NCBI RefSeq assembly: GCF_014201195.1
Contig: NZ_JACHDS010000001.1
Coordinates: forward strand, 310,001-374,000
Direction of reading: 5' to 3'
From: Nocardiopsis mwathae
Lineage (GTDB): Bacteria; Actinomycetota; Actinomycetes; Streptosporangiales; Streptosporangiaceae
DNA: 64,000 bases
Below, one piece after another: positions 47,191-56,699 of the stretch; position 1 is the stretch's first letter, and each line of letters begins with the position of its first letter. A program made the position numbers and the translations under genes. Below the pieces are notes generated by a model. The model saw nothing but the letters and a program-made list of their open reading frames with translations. It did not search any database and was not told the DNA's origin.

Positions 47191-48326
47191 GTGTCCTGAT
47201 TGGTTAGTTCGTTTATGGTTGTGGGATGAGTCTTCCCGGACCGAAACCGCCACCGCTGGACCTGTCCGAGGACGAGCGCACCGAGCTCCAGCGGTGGGTC
47301 AGACGCCGCAAGACCGCCCAGGACCTGGCCCTGCGGGCGCGGATCGTGCTCGCCTGCGCCCAGGGCATGTCCAACGCCCAAGTGCGGCGCGAGCTGGGGG
47401 TGTCGGCGCCCACGGTGACCAAGTGGCGGCAGCGCTTCGCCGAGCACCGCTTGGAGGGCCTGACCGACGAACCACGGCCGGGCCGGCCGCGCACCGTCAC
47501 CGACGCCCAGGTCGAGGCGGTCGTGGCCGCGACCCTGGAGACCAGGCCCGCCCACGGCACCCACTGGTCCACACGCTCCATGGCCAAGCACACCGGCCTC
47601 ACCCAGAACGCGGTCTGGCGGATCTGGAACGCCTTCGGCCTGCAACCCCACCGCACCGAGTCGTTCAAGCTCTCCACCGACCCGTTCTTCATCGACAAGG
47701 TCCGCGACGTGGTCGGCCTGTACCTGGACCCTCCCGAACGGGCGGTCGCGCTGTGCGTGGACGAGAAATCCCAGATCCAGGCCCTCAACCGCACCCAGCC
47801 GGTCCTGCCGATGATGCCCGGCACACCCGAGCGCGCGACCCATGACTATGTGCGCGCGGGAGTGACCAGCCTGTTCGCAGCCCTGGACACCGCCACCGGC
47901 CGGGTGATCACCTCCATCCACCGCCGGCACCGCGCCACGGAGTTCAAGAAGTTCCTGGCCAAGATCGACCGCGAGGTCCCTGCCGAGCTGCAGGTACACC
48001 TGGTCCTGGACAACTACGCAACGCACAAGACACCCGAGATCCGCAGGTGGCTGCTGCGCCACCCCCGGTTCCACCTCCACTTCATCCCGACCGGCTCGTC
48101 CTGGCTGAACCTGGTCGAACGCTGGTTCGCCGAGATCACCGAGCGGCTGATCCGCCGCGGCACCCACCGCAGCGTCCAAGCCCTGGAAAAGGACATCCGC
48201 GCCTGGGCCGCGTCCTGGAACGAGGACCCCCGCCCATATGTGTGGACCAAGACCGCCGAGGAGATCCTCGACAGCCTTGCCTTCTACTGCCAACAAATCA
48301 ACAAACGAACTAACCAATCAGGACAC
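47191..48326 (+). mobile_element. Complete IS630-family insertion sequence
   Basis: 1136 bp bounded by perfect 24-bp inverted repeats (GTGTCCTGATTGGTTAGTTC, then GTTT) and flanked on both sides by TA inside CTAG, the target duplication of IS630/Tc1-mariner elements. It contains one intact transposase. The two ends are identical and the gene is undamaged, so insertion looks recent. The right flank is the left end of a MITE. Confidence 0.95.
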
Positions 48327-48329
48327 TAG
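47226..48329 (+). CDS. IS630 family transposase
   Basis: 367 residues. N-terminal helix-turn-helix region ([40 protein letters not shown]) and a DDE domain with Asp179 ([11 protein letters not shown]), Asp262 ([10 protein letters not shown]) and Glu298 (WLNLVERWF), the last two 36 apart as in IS630. The reading frame passes through the right inverted repeat, and its TAG stop is supplied by the duplicated CTAG target outside the element. Confidence 0.96.
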   Translation: MSLPGPKPPPLDLSEDERTELQRWVRRRKTAQDLALRARIVLACAQGMSNAQVRRELGVSAPTVTKWRQRFAEHRLEGLTDEPRPGRPRTVTDAQVEAVVAATLETRPAHGTHWSTRSMAKHTGLTQNAVWRIWNAFGLQPHRTESFKLSTDPFFIDKVRDVVGLYLDPPERAVALCVDEKSQIQALNRTQPVLPMMPGTPERATHDYVRAGVTSLFAALDTATGRVITSIHRRHRATEFKKFLAKIDREVPAELQVHLVLDNYATHKTPEIRRWLLRHPRFHLHFIPTGSSWLNLVERWFAEITERLIRRGTHRSVQALEKDIRAWAASWNEDPRPYVWTKTAEEILDSLAFYCQQINKRTNQSGH

Positions 48330-48488
48330 GGCGTGTTTGGCGGATGCTTTCCGGTGAGCGAGCGGCCGTCCGGGGCGGCGCTCGCAAGCCGCTTCACGAA
48401 GTCAATCCAGGTCGGCTTTACGAGTGGAGCGGCGCAGCGAGCGTCGTTCCGGTGGCCGCGAGCCGGGAATGATCCGTCAAACACGCCC
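48329..48488. mobile_element. 160-bp MITE-like element abutting the IS630 copy
   Basis: Terminal inverted repeats of 17 bp with one mismatch: GGGCGTGTTTGGCGGAT at the left and ATCCGTCAAACACGCCC at the right, flanked by CTAG on each side. The inside has no open frame. It looks like a non-autonomous element mobilised by an IS whose TIR starts GGGCGTGTT. It shares its left TA with the right end of the IS630 element. Confidence 0.8.
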
Positions 48489-48616
48489 TAGTGGCGGGTG
48501 GGTTTCGGTGGGAAGTGGAAATCGGCTATGTGGTTCGCGGTCGATATGGCGGTGCTTTTCCGATGCGGGCTGCCGTCGGGTGGTGACGGATACCGGGACG
48601 GTGGGGGCCGGGGGGT

Positions 48617-49615
48617 TCAGATGCCGAGTTCTCGTCGGGCTTTGGCGTAGGCGTGGCCCGGGGCGATGTGGACGATGCCCCAGGGGAGGTAGGCGGAGAC
48701 GCGGCTTCCCGCGCAGGCGAGGAGCCGGCGGGCGCGCCGGGTGTCGCCCGCGAAGTAGGCGGCCGCTCCGAAGAGGTGGGCGGCGACGGCCGACTGCGGG
48801 TTGGGGTGCGGGGCGACGAGCCAGCGGTCGGCGGCCTCGGCGATCTCCGCGGCCACCGGCGGGCTGGAGATGCAGTCGCGGACGAACGACGCGTGGTTCA
48901 CGTCGTCCGGGACATCGTTCAGCAGGTCGGCGATGACCTCGAAGTGGGCGAGGGGGAGCACGGCGGAACGCGGGTCACCCGCCTGGCAGGAGTCGGCCAC
49001 CTCGCGTGCGAAGGCGAGGAGCTCGTCGTGCGAGCCCTGCCACTTCCGGCACAGGACCTGGGCTCGGGAGTAGTGGCCGGCGAAGGTCTGCGGCGCGCGT
49101 GTGCGCACCTCGTCCCAGATGCCGTCCATCTCGGAGCGGTCCAACTGCATGCCGAGGCCGAACCACTGCAGGCAGTCCCACGGGACGGGGTCGTCCGGCC
49201 GCAGTTGCGCGGCCCGGAGAAGGGGGTCGGATGCCGTCGCGAGCAGCGCCCAGAACCCTTCGAACCGCTCACTGCTGACGTACCTGGCGCGGGCGGCGCC
49301 GCGGATGTTCCACGCGGCCCGGATGCGCGCGCAGCCGAGCCAGAGGAGGCCGTCGGCGTCGTCTCCCGCGAGGCGTTCGATGGCGTCCAACCGGGAAGCC
49401 GCCTCCCGCGCGAGGATGTTGGCCCGGATCGCCCGCAGGTCCCAGTTGCTTCCGGCGGCCTTGATCAGCTCCAGTCCAGGGGCCAGCCGCCCGGCGCGGA
49501 TGTCGGGAAGGACGCGGTCCATCTCCGGGTCGTCCCAGACCTCCCACCCCACCTCCATGCCGGAGGTCTTGTCCATGACGGTGGCGACGGCGTTGACGAA
49601 CTTCTCCATGAGCAC
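48617..49615 (-). CDS. Hypothetical helical (TPR-like) protein
   Basis: 332 residues (GTG 49615; ATG 49609 also in frame). All-helical composition with repeated Ala/Leu/Arg helices: WDLRAIRANILAREAASRLD, LLWLGCARIRAAWNIRGAAR, LLRAAQLRPDDPVPWDCLQW, SAVAAHLFGAAAYFAGDTRR. The spacing resembles degenerate tetratricopeptide repeats, as in actinomycete proteins annotated only as hypothetical. No catalytic motif; a scaffold or interaction role is possible. Confidence 0.75.
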   Translation of the reverse strand: MLMEKFVNAVATVMDKTSGMEVGWEVWDDPEMDRVLPDIRAGRLAPGLELIKAAGSNWDLRAIRANILAREAASRLDAIERLAGDDADGLLWLGCARIRAAWNIRGAARARYVSSERFEGFWALLATASDPLLRAAQLRPDDPVPWDCLQWFGLGMQLDRSEMDGIWDEVRTRAPQTFAGHYSRAQVLCRKWQGSHDELLAFAREVADSCQAGDPRSAVLPLAHFEVIADLLNDVPDDVNHASFVRDCISSPPVAAEIAEAADRWLVAPHPNPQSAVAAHLFGAAAYFAGDTRRARRLLACAGSRVSAYLPWGIVHIAPGHAYAKARRELGI

Positions 49616-50087
49616 CGGACAGTTATATCCCGGCCGGTGAGGGAGGTTCGTGGGATTGCGGTCGAAAGCGGAGAAAGTGGTGATGATCGCACGGTGGCGA
49701 GGCGGGTCAGCAGGGCGTGGTTTCGGCTGGGCCTATTCGGTGGATTGTGTAGGGACGATTCCCGGTCGGTGCGGCGGGCGTCCCGGATTCGTGACCAGAG
49801 TCCGATCACGTTGGGTGATCGGATTATGGGCCGTGTTCAGGAGAGCGCTGGTCGTCGGGGCCTTCGTGAACGTCGTTACCTGCGGTGGTGCGGTGGTCGG
49901 CCGCCCGGTGGGCCCCGAGGGGTCGGATGCCGCGGCGACACTGTGTGTTCTGGCGACATACATCACACTTCGCACCCCCTGAGTTCGCGGTCGGGTCAGC
50001 GCCACCATGCCTTTTGCGTGATTCGTTGAATCTCGCTCCTCGATTTCCGGGTTGTCTGTTCCCTGCCCACGAACCGGAGCATCCCCT
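49616..50087. other. Intergenic region before the PKS mini-cluster
   Basis: About 470 bp between divergent genes. Short frames (for example 49650-49982 on the plus strand) lack a ribosome site and protein-like composition. The stretch 49960-50050 is lower in GC and may hold the promoter for the methyltransferase operon. No hairpin or operator identified. Confidence 0.45.
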
Positions 50088-50780
50088 ATGGCCCACAGCA
50101 CCCCCTCCACCGGTGACCAGCCCACCGCGATCGTCTACACCGACCGGTGGATGCGCCGCTACGACCTCATCGTCTGCACCCTCTCCACACGCCTCGCCTG
50201 GGGCTGCTCCGAGCCCCGGCTCGTCGAGCACTACCGGCGCAACCTGCGCGAGCGCCACCTCGACGTGGGGGTCGGCACCGGCAAGCTGCTGGACACGGCC
50301 GGCGCACCGGCCGGGCGGGCCGACTTCGACGAGCTGCACATGCTCGACATCAACGCCGTCCCGCTCCAGATGACCGCGCACCGCCTGCGCCGCTTCTCCC
50401 CGGTCACCCACCAGGCCGACGCGCTGGCCACCTGGCCGCTGGAGGACGACAGCCTGACCTCGGTCTGCGCCTCGCTGATGCTGCACACCCTCCCCGACCA
50501 GGGCCGCGGGTTCGCCGCCAAGACCGCCTTCTTCGACCAGGCCGCCCGCGTGCTGGCCCCTGGCGGCCGGTTCTTCGGATCCACCATCGTCAACGACGTT
50601 CCGTTCGCCCGCCGCTGGCCGGTGGCCCGGCTCCTGATCTCCACCTACAACAAGCGCGACTTCTTCACCAACGCCAACGACAGCTCCACCGACCTGCGCG
50701 CCGAACTCGAAGCGCGCTTCGACAACGTGCGCGTGCGGGTGCGCGGCTGCACGGCGCTGTGGGAGGCGGATGCACGATGA
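50088..50780 (+). CDS. Class I SAM-dependent methyltransferase
   Basis: 230 residues from ATG 50088 (CCGGAG upstream). Motif I LDVGVGTGKLLDTA, acidic end of strand 2 in LHMLDINAVPLQM, motif in HQADALATWPLEDDSLTSVC and post-motif VLAPGGRFFGSTIV. Its stop overlaps the PKS start (ATGA), so it is translationally coupled to the polyketide synthase and probably methylates the polyketide product or an intermediate (O- or C-methylation cannot be told apart). Confidence 0.87.
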   Translation: MAHSTPSTGDQPTAIVYTDRWMRRYDLIVCTLSTRLAWGCSEPRLVEHYRRNLRERHLDVGVGTGKLLDTAGAPAGRADFDELHMLDINAVPLQMTAHRLRRFSPVTHQADALATWPLEDDSLTSVCASLMLHTLPDQGRGFAAKTAFFDQAARVLAPGGRFFGSTIVNDVPFARRWPVARLLISTYNKRDFFTNANDSSTDLRAELEARFDNVRVRVRGCTALWEADAR

Positions 50781-53764
50781 ACGCACCGGTCCTTCGCGGC
50801 GCCGTCGACGTGGCGATCACCGGGATGTCCTGCCGCCTGCCCGGGGGCGTCAGCACCCCGGCCGAGCTGTGGGACGCCCTGCTCACCGGGCGCGACCTCA
50901 TCAGCGACACCCTCGCCCCCGGTGACGAACGGCCGGCGGAGCTCCTGCCCGCCGGCCTGCTGTCCCCCACCGAGTTCCAGGGGTTCGACGGCGACCACTT
51001 CGACGTCCCCGACTTCGAGATCGACATCATGGACCCGCAGCAGCGCTGGCTGTGCGAACTGGTCGACGAAGCCCTGCAGGACGCCGGAATCGCCCCCGCC
51101 TCCCTCCGCGGCAGCAACACCGGCGTGTGGATCGGGTCGGCCGCCGTCGACCAGGCCATCATCTCCCTCGGCCCGCGCTACGACACCGTCCTCACCGCCC
51201 TCGGCGCGGCGCCCAGCATCCTCGCCAACCGCATCTCCTACCACTTCGACCTGCGCGGTGCGTCGATGACCATCGACACCGCGTGCTCCTCCAGCCTGGT
51301 CGCCGTGCACAGCGCCATCACGGCCCTGCGCGCGGGCGACGTGGACCTCGCGATCGTGGGCGGGTCCAACGTCCTGCTGAAGGAGAACCACTCGGTCGCC
51401 TTCCGCGCCTCCGGCATCCTCGGCCCCGGCGGCCGCTGCCGTCCCTTCGACCAGAAGGCCGACGGCTACGTCCGCTCCGAGGGCGCCGGTGTCGTGGTCC
51501 TCCAGCGCGCCGACGACGCCCGCGCCCAGGGCTCTCCCGTGCGCGCCCTGGCCGTGGGCAGCGGCGTCAACTCCGACGGCCGCTCGCGCACCGGCATCGT
51601 CCGCCCCAGCCCCGAGAGCCAGAGCGAGCTGCTGCGACGCGTCTACGGGCGCTCCGGTGTCGACCCCGCCACCGTCGACTACGTCCAGGCCCACGGCACC
51701 GGCACGCGCGACGGCGACAGCGTCGAGGTGCGCTCGCTGGGCGCGGTCCTGGGCCGCGCGCCGGGGCGGGAGCGCCCGCTGCTCGTGGGCGCGGTCAAGT
51801 CCAACCTGGGCCACACCGAGGGCGCGGCCGGGATCGTCGGCCTCATCTCGACGGTGCTGGCCATGCGGCACGCCACCGTTCCCCCCGTCATCCACCACAC
51901 CCAGCCGCGCCGGCGCATGCCCAAGGACGGGCTGGTGGTCCCCACCGAGCCGCGGCCGTGGCCCGCCGGCGAGGTCCGCGTCGCCGGGGTGAGCTCCTAC
52001 GGCTTCGGCGGCACCAACGCCCACGTCGTCCTCCGGTCACCTGAGCCGGCGGCCGACACCCGTGATCCCCGCGACGAGGCCACGGGGGCCGCCGCGACGG
52101 ACTCCGCCCGGCTGATCCCCGTGTCGGCCGGCACCCCCGCCGCGCTGGCCGCCACCGCCCGCCGCTGGGCCGACCGCATCCGGCCCGACGAGGACCTGCG
52201 GGCGCTCGCGGCCACCGCCGCGCACCGCCGCGACCACCTGGGGCGGCGCGCCGCCGTCGTCGCCGACAGCCCGCAGACGGCGCGGGCGGCGCTCCACGCG
52301 CTCGCCCGCGGCCGGGAGCACCCGGCCCTGGCGGGCCCGCATACGGCACGGGACGTCGAGCGCGTCGTGTTCGTGTTCTCCGGCCACGGCGCCCACTGGA
52401 CGCGGATGGGGGAGCGCCTCGCCGCCACCGAGCCCGCCTTCGCCGCCGCCCGCGACGCCGCCCACGCGGCACTCGCCGCCCACCTGGACCGCGCCCCCTG
52501 GACACCCGGCGACCCCCTGCGCGGTATGGACACCATCCAGCCCGCGCTGTTCGCCGCCCAGGTCGGTCTGGCCGCGCTGTGGCGGGAGCGCGGCATCACA
52601 CCCGACATCGTGGTCGGCCACTCCATCGGCGAGGCCGCCGCCGCTCACACCGCCGGGGCCCTCGGCCTACAGGACGCCGCGCGCCTGGTGGTCGAGCGTT
52701 CGGCGCTGCTCGCCGAAGCCTCCGCCCACGGCGGGCTGCTCGCCACCGACCTGGGCGCCGAGGCCGCGGAGAAGGCCGCGGCCGAGTCCGGGGCGAGCGT
52801 GGCCGTGTACAACGGCCCGCGCGCCACCGTCCTGGCCGGCGCCCACGCCGCCCTGGCCGACCTGCACGAGCGGTTGACCCGCGAGGGGGCGCAGGCCCGC
52901 CTGTTCGACGACGCGACCCCCGCCCACAGCCCCCTCATCGCCGAACGCACCGCCCGACTGGAGGAGGCGCTGGCCGGTCTGCGCCCGGAGGGCGGGCACA
53001 CCGCCATGTGGTCGACCGCGACCGCCGCCCCCATCGACGGCACCGACCTCGATGCCGCCTACTGGGGCCGTCAGCTGCGCGCCCCCGTCCGCCTGCAGCC
53101 GGTCGTGGCCGAACTGGCGGCGCGGCACCGCTGCCTCTTCGTCGAGATCGCGCCGCGCCCGGTCCTGGCCGGAGCGCTGGCCGACGTCATCGCCGACGTG
53201 CCCGGCTACGACGCCGACGATGCCCCGGTGGTCGCCGCCACGCGCCCCGACACCGACGGCGCCTACGACGAACACGCCGACCTGCTGCGCGCACTGGGCG
53301 AGGTCGCCGCCCACGGCCGCACCCCCGCCTGGCCGGTGCCCGCCGACCTGGACGCCGTGGACCTTCCGCTGCGCCGCTGGTCGCGGCCGGGAGCCGAGCA
53401 CGACGACGCGCTGAGCCGCGCTGTCGACGCGGTCCGGTGCGCCGCGAGCGACCGGGAGCGCGACACGGCCGCCGTCCGCCTGCTGGGCGACCTCGTCGCC
53501 GGGCTCACCGGGCGGCCCGACGGAGGGCTCGCCGCCGACGCCCCGCTCTACGAGCTGGGTGTGGGCTCGCTGGACGTGTTCCGGCTGCGGGCCCGCCTGC
53601 GCAGGATCACCGGCGCCGACATCCCGGTGGTCCCCGACTCGACCCTCGTCGGCCTCGGCCGGGAGCTGGCGCTGTGGGCCGTCGACCAGGGCGGGACGCG
53701 GACCGAGGACCCCGGCACCGACCGGCCCGGTACCCGGGTCGAGCACTGCGTCGCTCCCGCATGA
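50777..53764 (+). CDS. Minimal type I polyketide synthase (KS-AT-ACP)
   Basis: 995 residues. Ketosynthase (1-430) with Cys in DTACSSSLV, His in HGTGTRDGD and KSNLGHTEG; linker; acyltransferase (about 520-810) with FVFSGHGAHW and GHSIGEAAAAH, the latter malonyl-like, although the downstream specificity motif is an unusual TPAHS; C-terminal acyl carrier protein (about 895-980) with phosphopantetheine Ser in ELGVGSLDVF. No KR, DH, ER or TE domain. Such a stand-alone module could act once or iteratively without reduction. Flanked by a methyltransferase and a styrene-monooxygenase-like flavoprotein, it forms a small biosynthetic locus. No loading or release domain is visible. Confidence 0.92.
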   Translation: MNAPVLRGAVDVAITGMSCRLPGGVSTPAELWDALLTGRDLISDTLAPGDERPAELLPAGLLSPTEFQGFDGDHFDVPDFEIDIMDPQQRWLCELVDEALQDAGIAPASLRGSNTGVWIGSAAVDQAIISLGPRYDTVLTALGAAPSILANRISYHFDLRGASMTIDTACSSSLVAVHSAITALRAGDVDLAIVGGSNVLLKENHSVAFRASGILGPGGRCRPFDQKADGYVRSEGAGVVVLQRADDARAQGSPVRALAVGSGVNSDGRSRTGIVRPSPESQSELLRRVYGRSGVDPATVDYVQAHGTGTRDGDSVEVRSLGAVLGRAPGRERPLLVGAVKSNLGHTEGAAGIVGLISTVLAMRHATVPPVIHHTQPRRRMPKDGLVVPTEPRPWPAGEVRVAGVSSYGFGGTNAHVVLRSPEPAADTRDPRDEATGAAATDSARLIPVSAGTPAALAATARRWADRIRPDEDLRALAATAAHRRDHLGRRAAVVADSPQTARAALHALARGREHPALAGPHTARDVERVVFVFSGHGAHWTRMGERLAATEPAFAAARDAAHAALAAHLDRAPWTPGDPLRGMDTIQPALFAAQVGLAALWRERGITPDIVVGHSIGEAAAAHTAGALGLQDAARLVVERSALLAEASAHGGLLATDLGAEAAEKAAAESGASVAVYNGPRATVLAGAHAALADLHERLTREGAQARLFDDATPAHSPLIAERTARLEEALAGLRPEGGHTAMWSTATAAPIDGTDLDAAYWGRQLRAPVRLQPVVAELAARHRCLFVEIAPRPVLAGALADVIADVPGYDADDAPVVAATRPDTDGAYDEHADLLRALGEVAAHGRTPAWPVPADLDAVDLPLRRWSRPGAEHDDALSRAVDAVRCAASDRERDTAAVRLLGDLVAGLTGRPDGGLAADAPLYELGVGSLDVFRLRARLRRITGADIPVVPDSTLVGLGRELALWAVDQGGTRTEDPGTDRPGTRVEHCVAPA

Positions 53765-53929
53765 GAAATCCGCATGGCCGCCCCCTTCGGACGCGGGGGC
53801 GGTCTGTGGGACGATGACCCCGCTATCCGGCCGATGCCTCGATTCCGGCTCATCACCCCACGTGTGCGCGAACATGCCCAGGCCCCGCAGAGCCGCGCCT
53901 CGGCCGGTTACGGACAGTGAGGAGATGAT

Positions 53930-55210
53930 GTGCGCAGAATAATGATCGTCGGCGCCGGCCAGAGCGGGCTCCACCTCGCCCACACCCTGCTCGACCACGG
54001 CTACGACACCACGATCGTCACCGCTCAGAGTTCCACCGAGATCCGCACCGGCCGCCCCTCGGCCACTCAGCTCACCATGCCGCGCGTCCTGGAGATGGAG
54101 CGGGCGGCCCGCCTCGACCGGTGGCGGGACCAGGCGCCCCGCTACACCGGCGCGCGGCTGTCCCTGCGCCCCCAGGGCGCGTCCCCCATCGAGTTCACCG
54201 GCACGTTCACCACCGGCTACGGCGTTTCGGTCGACCGCCGGATGAAGATGGCCGACTGGCTGGAGCACTTCGAGGACCGCGGTGGCAAGGTCACCATCCA
54301 CGGCGTCACCGTCAGCGACCTCGACTACTTCACCCGCATGTACGACCTGATCATCGTCGCGGTCGGCGCGGGCGAGCTCGGCGCCCTGTTCGGCCCGGAC
54401 CCCACCCGCTCGGGCGGCGCTCATGAGGGCGTGCTCACTCAGGCGCTGCTGACGGGGGTCGCCCCGCCGGAGGGCACGGGGGAGCAGGGGCTCGGCGAGG
54501 CGATCTCGCTGGGTCCCCGCGAAGCGGCCGACGGCGGCCTGCTGCCCGGCGGCGAGGTCTTCATCGTCCCGATCCTGTGCGCCGACGGCCCCGCCACCAG
54601 TGTGTTCGTCAAGGGGCGCCCGGGTTCCGCGCTGGACTGCGGCCCCGACATCGGGGGGCGCGCCACCGAGCAGGAGATCCTCGACGCCCTCATGGGCCGC
54701 CTGCGCGAGCACGTCCCCGACGTGGCCGCGCGCTGCGAGGGGGCCGCCCTCGTCGACGACCGGGCCGCGAGCATCGACCGGATCGTGCCGCAGGTCCGCC
54801 GCCCGGTGGGCGTCCTGCCCTCCGGGGGACGCGTCCTGGGGATGGCCGACGTGGTGCTGTCCAGCGACCCCATCAGCGGTCAGGGGTGGAACAACTCGAC
54901 CCTGTGCGCCGACGCCTACCTGCACGCGATCACCTACAGGGGGGAGGCCCCGTTCACCGAGGAGTGGATGGAGCAGACCTTCGACGCGTTCTGGGAGGAC
55001 ACCGGTCGGCACGCGGCGGTGTTCAGCGAGATGGTCACCGGCTTCTGGGCCAACTCCCTGCCCGACCACTTCCCCGAGCTCATCGAGGCGGTCGTCGCCC
55101 ACCCGGAGGTCCGCGACCGGTGGATCACCGGCTTCGACCGCCCGGACGACTACGAGAAGTGGATGTTCGACCCGGCCAAGGCCCGCGCCTACATCTCGCG
55201 GTTCGGGTAG
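53930..55210 (+). CDS. Styrene/indole monooxygenase-like FAD oxygenase (StyA family)
   Basis: 426 residues from GTG 53930 with AGGAG 5 nt upstream. FAD-binding GxGxxG in MIVGAGQSGLHLAHTLLDHG, RTGRPSATQLTMPRVLEME, later VLGMADVVLSSDPISGQGWN, and the StyA-like C-terminal helix region (AVFSEMVTGFWANSLPDHFP). StyA enzymes need a separate flavin reductase (StyB), which is not present here. They epoxidise styrene or indole-like alkenes. Placed 165 bp after the PKS on the same strand, it may epoxidise or hydroxylate the polyketide product. Confidence 0.88.
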   Translation: MRRIMIVGAGQSGLHLAHTLLDHGYDTTIVTAQSSTEIRTGRPSATQLTMPRVLEMERAARLDRWRDQAPRYTGARLSLRPQGASPIEFTGTFTTGYGVSVDRRMKMADWLEHFEDRGGKVTIHGVTVSDLDYFTRMYDLIIVAVGAGELGALFGPDPTRSGGAHEGVLTQALLTGVAPPEGTGEQGLGEAISLGPREAADGGLLPGGEVFIVPILCADGPATSVFVKGRPGSALDCGPDIGGRATEQEILDALMGRLREHVPDVAARCEGAALVDDRAASIDRIVPQVRRPVGVLPSGGRVLGMADVVLSSDPISGQGWNNSTLCADAYLHAITYRGEAPFTEEWMEQTFDAFWEDTGRHAAVFSEMVTGFWANSLPDHFPELIEAVVAHPEVRDRWITGFDRPDDYEKWMFDPAKARAYISRFG

Positions 55211-55232
55211 CCCCCACCCGTTCCCACCGCCG

Positions 55233-55304
55233 CCTCCGTCGACCTCGGGAGAGCGGCCGGAACTCTCGACGAGGTTCCGGCCGCTCTCCCGAGATCGACG
55301 GAGG
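55233..55304. terminator. Long bidirectional hairpin, relative of the dispersed family
   Basis: 31-bp arms (55233-55263 and 55274-55304) with one mismatch and a 10-nt loop. The outer part (CGTCGAyCTCGGGAGA) recalls the arms of the copies at 6485, 17298 and 40847, but the inner arm and loop differ. It lies between convergent genes and should terminate both. Confidence 0.85.
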
Positions 55305-55318
55305 GGCGGGAGGGACCC

Positions 55319-55714
55319 TCACCACCAGGCCAGGTAGGCGAGCAGGGAGCCGATGCCGATGAGCAGCAGCCCCACCGTGGTGAACATGTTGCGGACCCAC
55401 GGGCTGAGCCAGGGGGCGGCGACGATGCGGGCGTGTTCGGGGCGGTCGGGGTCGTAGTCGACGGTGACCAGGTCGCCGTGGCGCGAGGCCGTCCAGCCGG
55501 TGTTCTCGTGCTTGGCGTCGATGACGCGGCCGTCCTCGGTGTGGAAGCGCACGATCATGCACGCGGAGGTGCTCGACTCGGTGTAGCCGACGATCTCGCC
55601 TTCGGCGCGGGCGCCGCGTGCGGCCAGCAGCGCGGAGAAGCTGAGGTGCCGGAACAGCACGCCCAGCATCACCACGCCCGAGATGATGGGCAACAGGGGG
55701 TACAAGTCCGCCAA
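55319..55714 (-). CDS. DUF3592 membrane protein
   Basis: 131 residues. TM helix at about 6-30, then the DUF3592 beta domain (GARAEGEIVGYTES, MIVRFHTEDGRVIDAKHENT, GDLVTVDYDPDRPEHARI) and a second TM helix (FTTVGLLLIGIGSLLAYLAW). Small membrane protein with an intervening soluble domain; function unknown. Confidence 0.88.
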   Translation of the reverse strand: MADLYPLLPIISGVVMLGVLFRHLSFSALLAARGARAEGEIVGYTESSTSACMIVRFHTEDGRVIDAKHENTGWTASRHGDLVTVDYDPDRPEHARIVAAPWLSPWVRNMFTTVGLLLIGIGSLLAYLAWW

Positions 55715-55822
55715 GGTGGTATCCAGTGCACTCTGGTCTCGGTGATGTCGGGGGTACCGTAGCGAACTCGGTCCCGTACCGGCCAGGGGCCCGGTCCCGC
55801 CGCCGCGCGACGGGCGGCCCGC

Positions 55823-56308
55823 TCAGGTGTCCGGGTCGGGGTCGGTCAGCAGGACGACGCGGTCGGCGGTGACGTCGAAGCCGAGGTCCGCGTGGGGGGA
55901 CCCGCCCTCCGGCGTCATCAGTACGGGCTTGCCGAGGCGGCGCCCGATCGCGCGGAGGAACCCGCACAGCACGTCCAGCCGCTGTTGGCCCTGCAGCTCC
56001 CGGAGGTCCACGTCGAAGTCGATCTGCTCGGCGGAGTGCGGGCGGAAGATCGCGAGCACGCCGGGGTCGGGCCACACCCGCAGCTGCGGGTCGGCCTCGT
56101 CGCGGCGGGCGACCATCCGCTCGGCGGTGGGCAGCCGGCACACCGCCCCCTCCTCGGTGTACGCGTACCTCCACCCGCGCGCCCGGACCAGGTCGAGTAC
56201 GGCCTGCCAGTCCGCGACCGACGTGTCGGGGACGTGGACGTCGGGCAGAGTGCCGTTCGGTTCGGGGTCGAAGAGGCCCCGGACGTCCTCCCACCGCAGA
56301 TCGGCCAT
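55823..56308 (-). CDS. Hypothetical protein
   Basis: 161 residues, soluble, acidic. MADLRWEDVRGLFDPEPNGTLPDV at the start, WQAVLDLVRARGWRYAYTEE, VLAIFRPHSAEQIDFDVDLR, and LGKPVLMTPEGGSPHADLGF near the end. Two alpha/beta halves; no recognised family. Similar proteins of about this size occur as single genes in streptomycetes and Nocardiopsis, but I cannot assign a role. Confidence 0.75.
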   Translation of the reverse strand: MADLRWEDVRGLFDPEPNGTLPDVHVPDTSVADWQAVLDLVRARGWRYAYTEEGAVCRLPTAERMVARRDEADPQLRVWPDPGVLAIFRPHSAEQIDFDVDLRELQGQQRLDVLCGFLRAIGRRLGKPVLMTPEGGSPHADLGFDVTADRVVLLTDPDPDT

Positions 56309-56699
56309 CCGCCCATACTGCCAGGATCCGCCCGGTGGCCGGCGCGGCGGCTGCTTCCCACCCCCGTGAACTGGGGGTCTGACCGTGGAGGTGAGACCCC
56401 TCCGCCGGGAGGAGGAAGGGGGTACCCCCCAGGGATGGAGAGGTGAATACGCCGGTGGGTCGATGCCGGGGATCAGCGCGCGAACTTACGGTGGGGACCA
56501 CGGTCGAAAGGGATGCAAACGGGGGTGTCCCGGACGGCCGGGTAGTGAGGACAGGGGCCTAGACAACGCTGGGCGCGCACCAGGCCCCGGGCGATCGGCG
56601 GGCTCGGATGGAGTTTTCTCGTATCCGGGCCCGCCTTCGAAACGTGCAGAGCGGACACTCTGGTGGAGGACCTGCACTGGGATCTGCGCCGACGGCGGT
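56309..56699. other. Intergenic region, GC-rich
   Basis: About 390 bp with no gene supported. Small inverted repeats: ACCCCC/GGGGGT around 56360-56378 and the 12-bp palindrome GGGGGTACCCCC at 56418-56429. These could terminate the permease transcript arriving from the right or hold the promoter of the hypothetical gene to the left. Confidence 0.45.

Noticed and set aside
49650-49982. Short plus-strand frame of 110 codons before the PKS locus
   Set aside because: No ribosome site, no domain and Arg/Gly-rich composition; left as intergenic.
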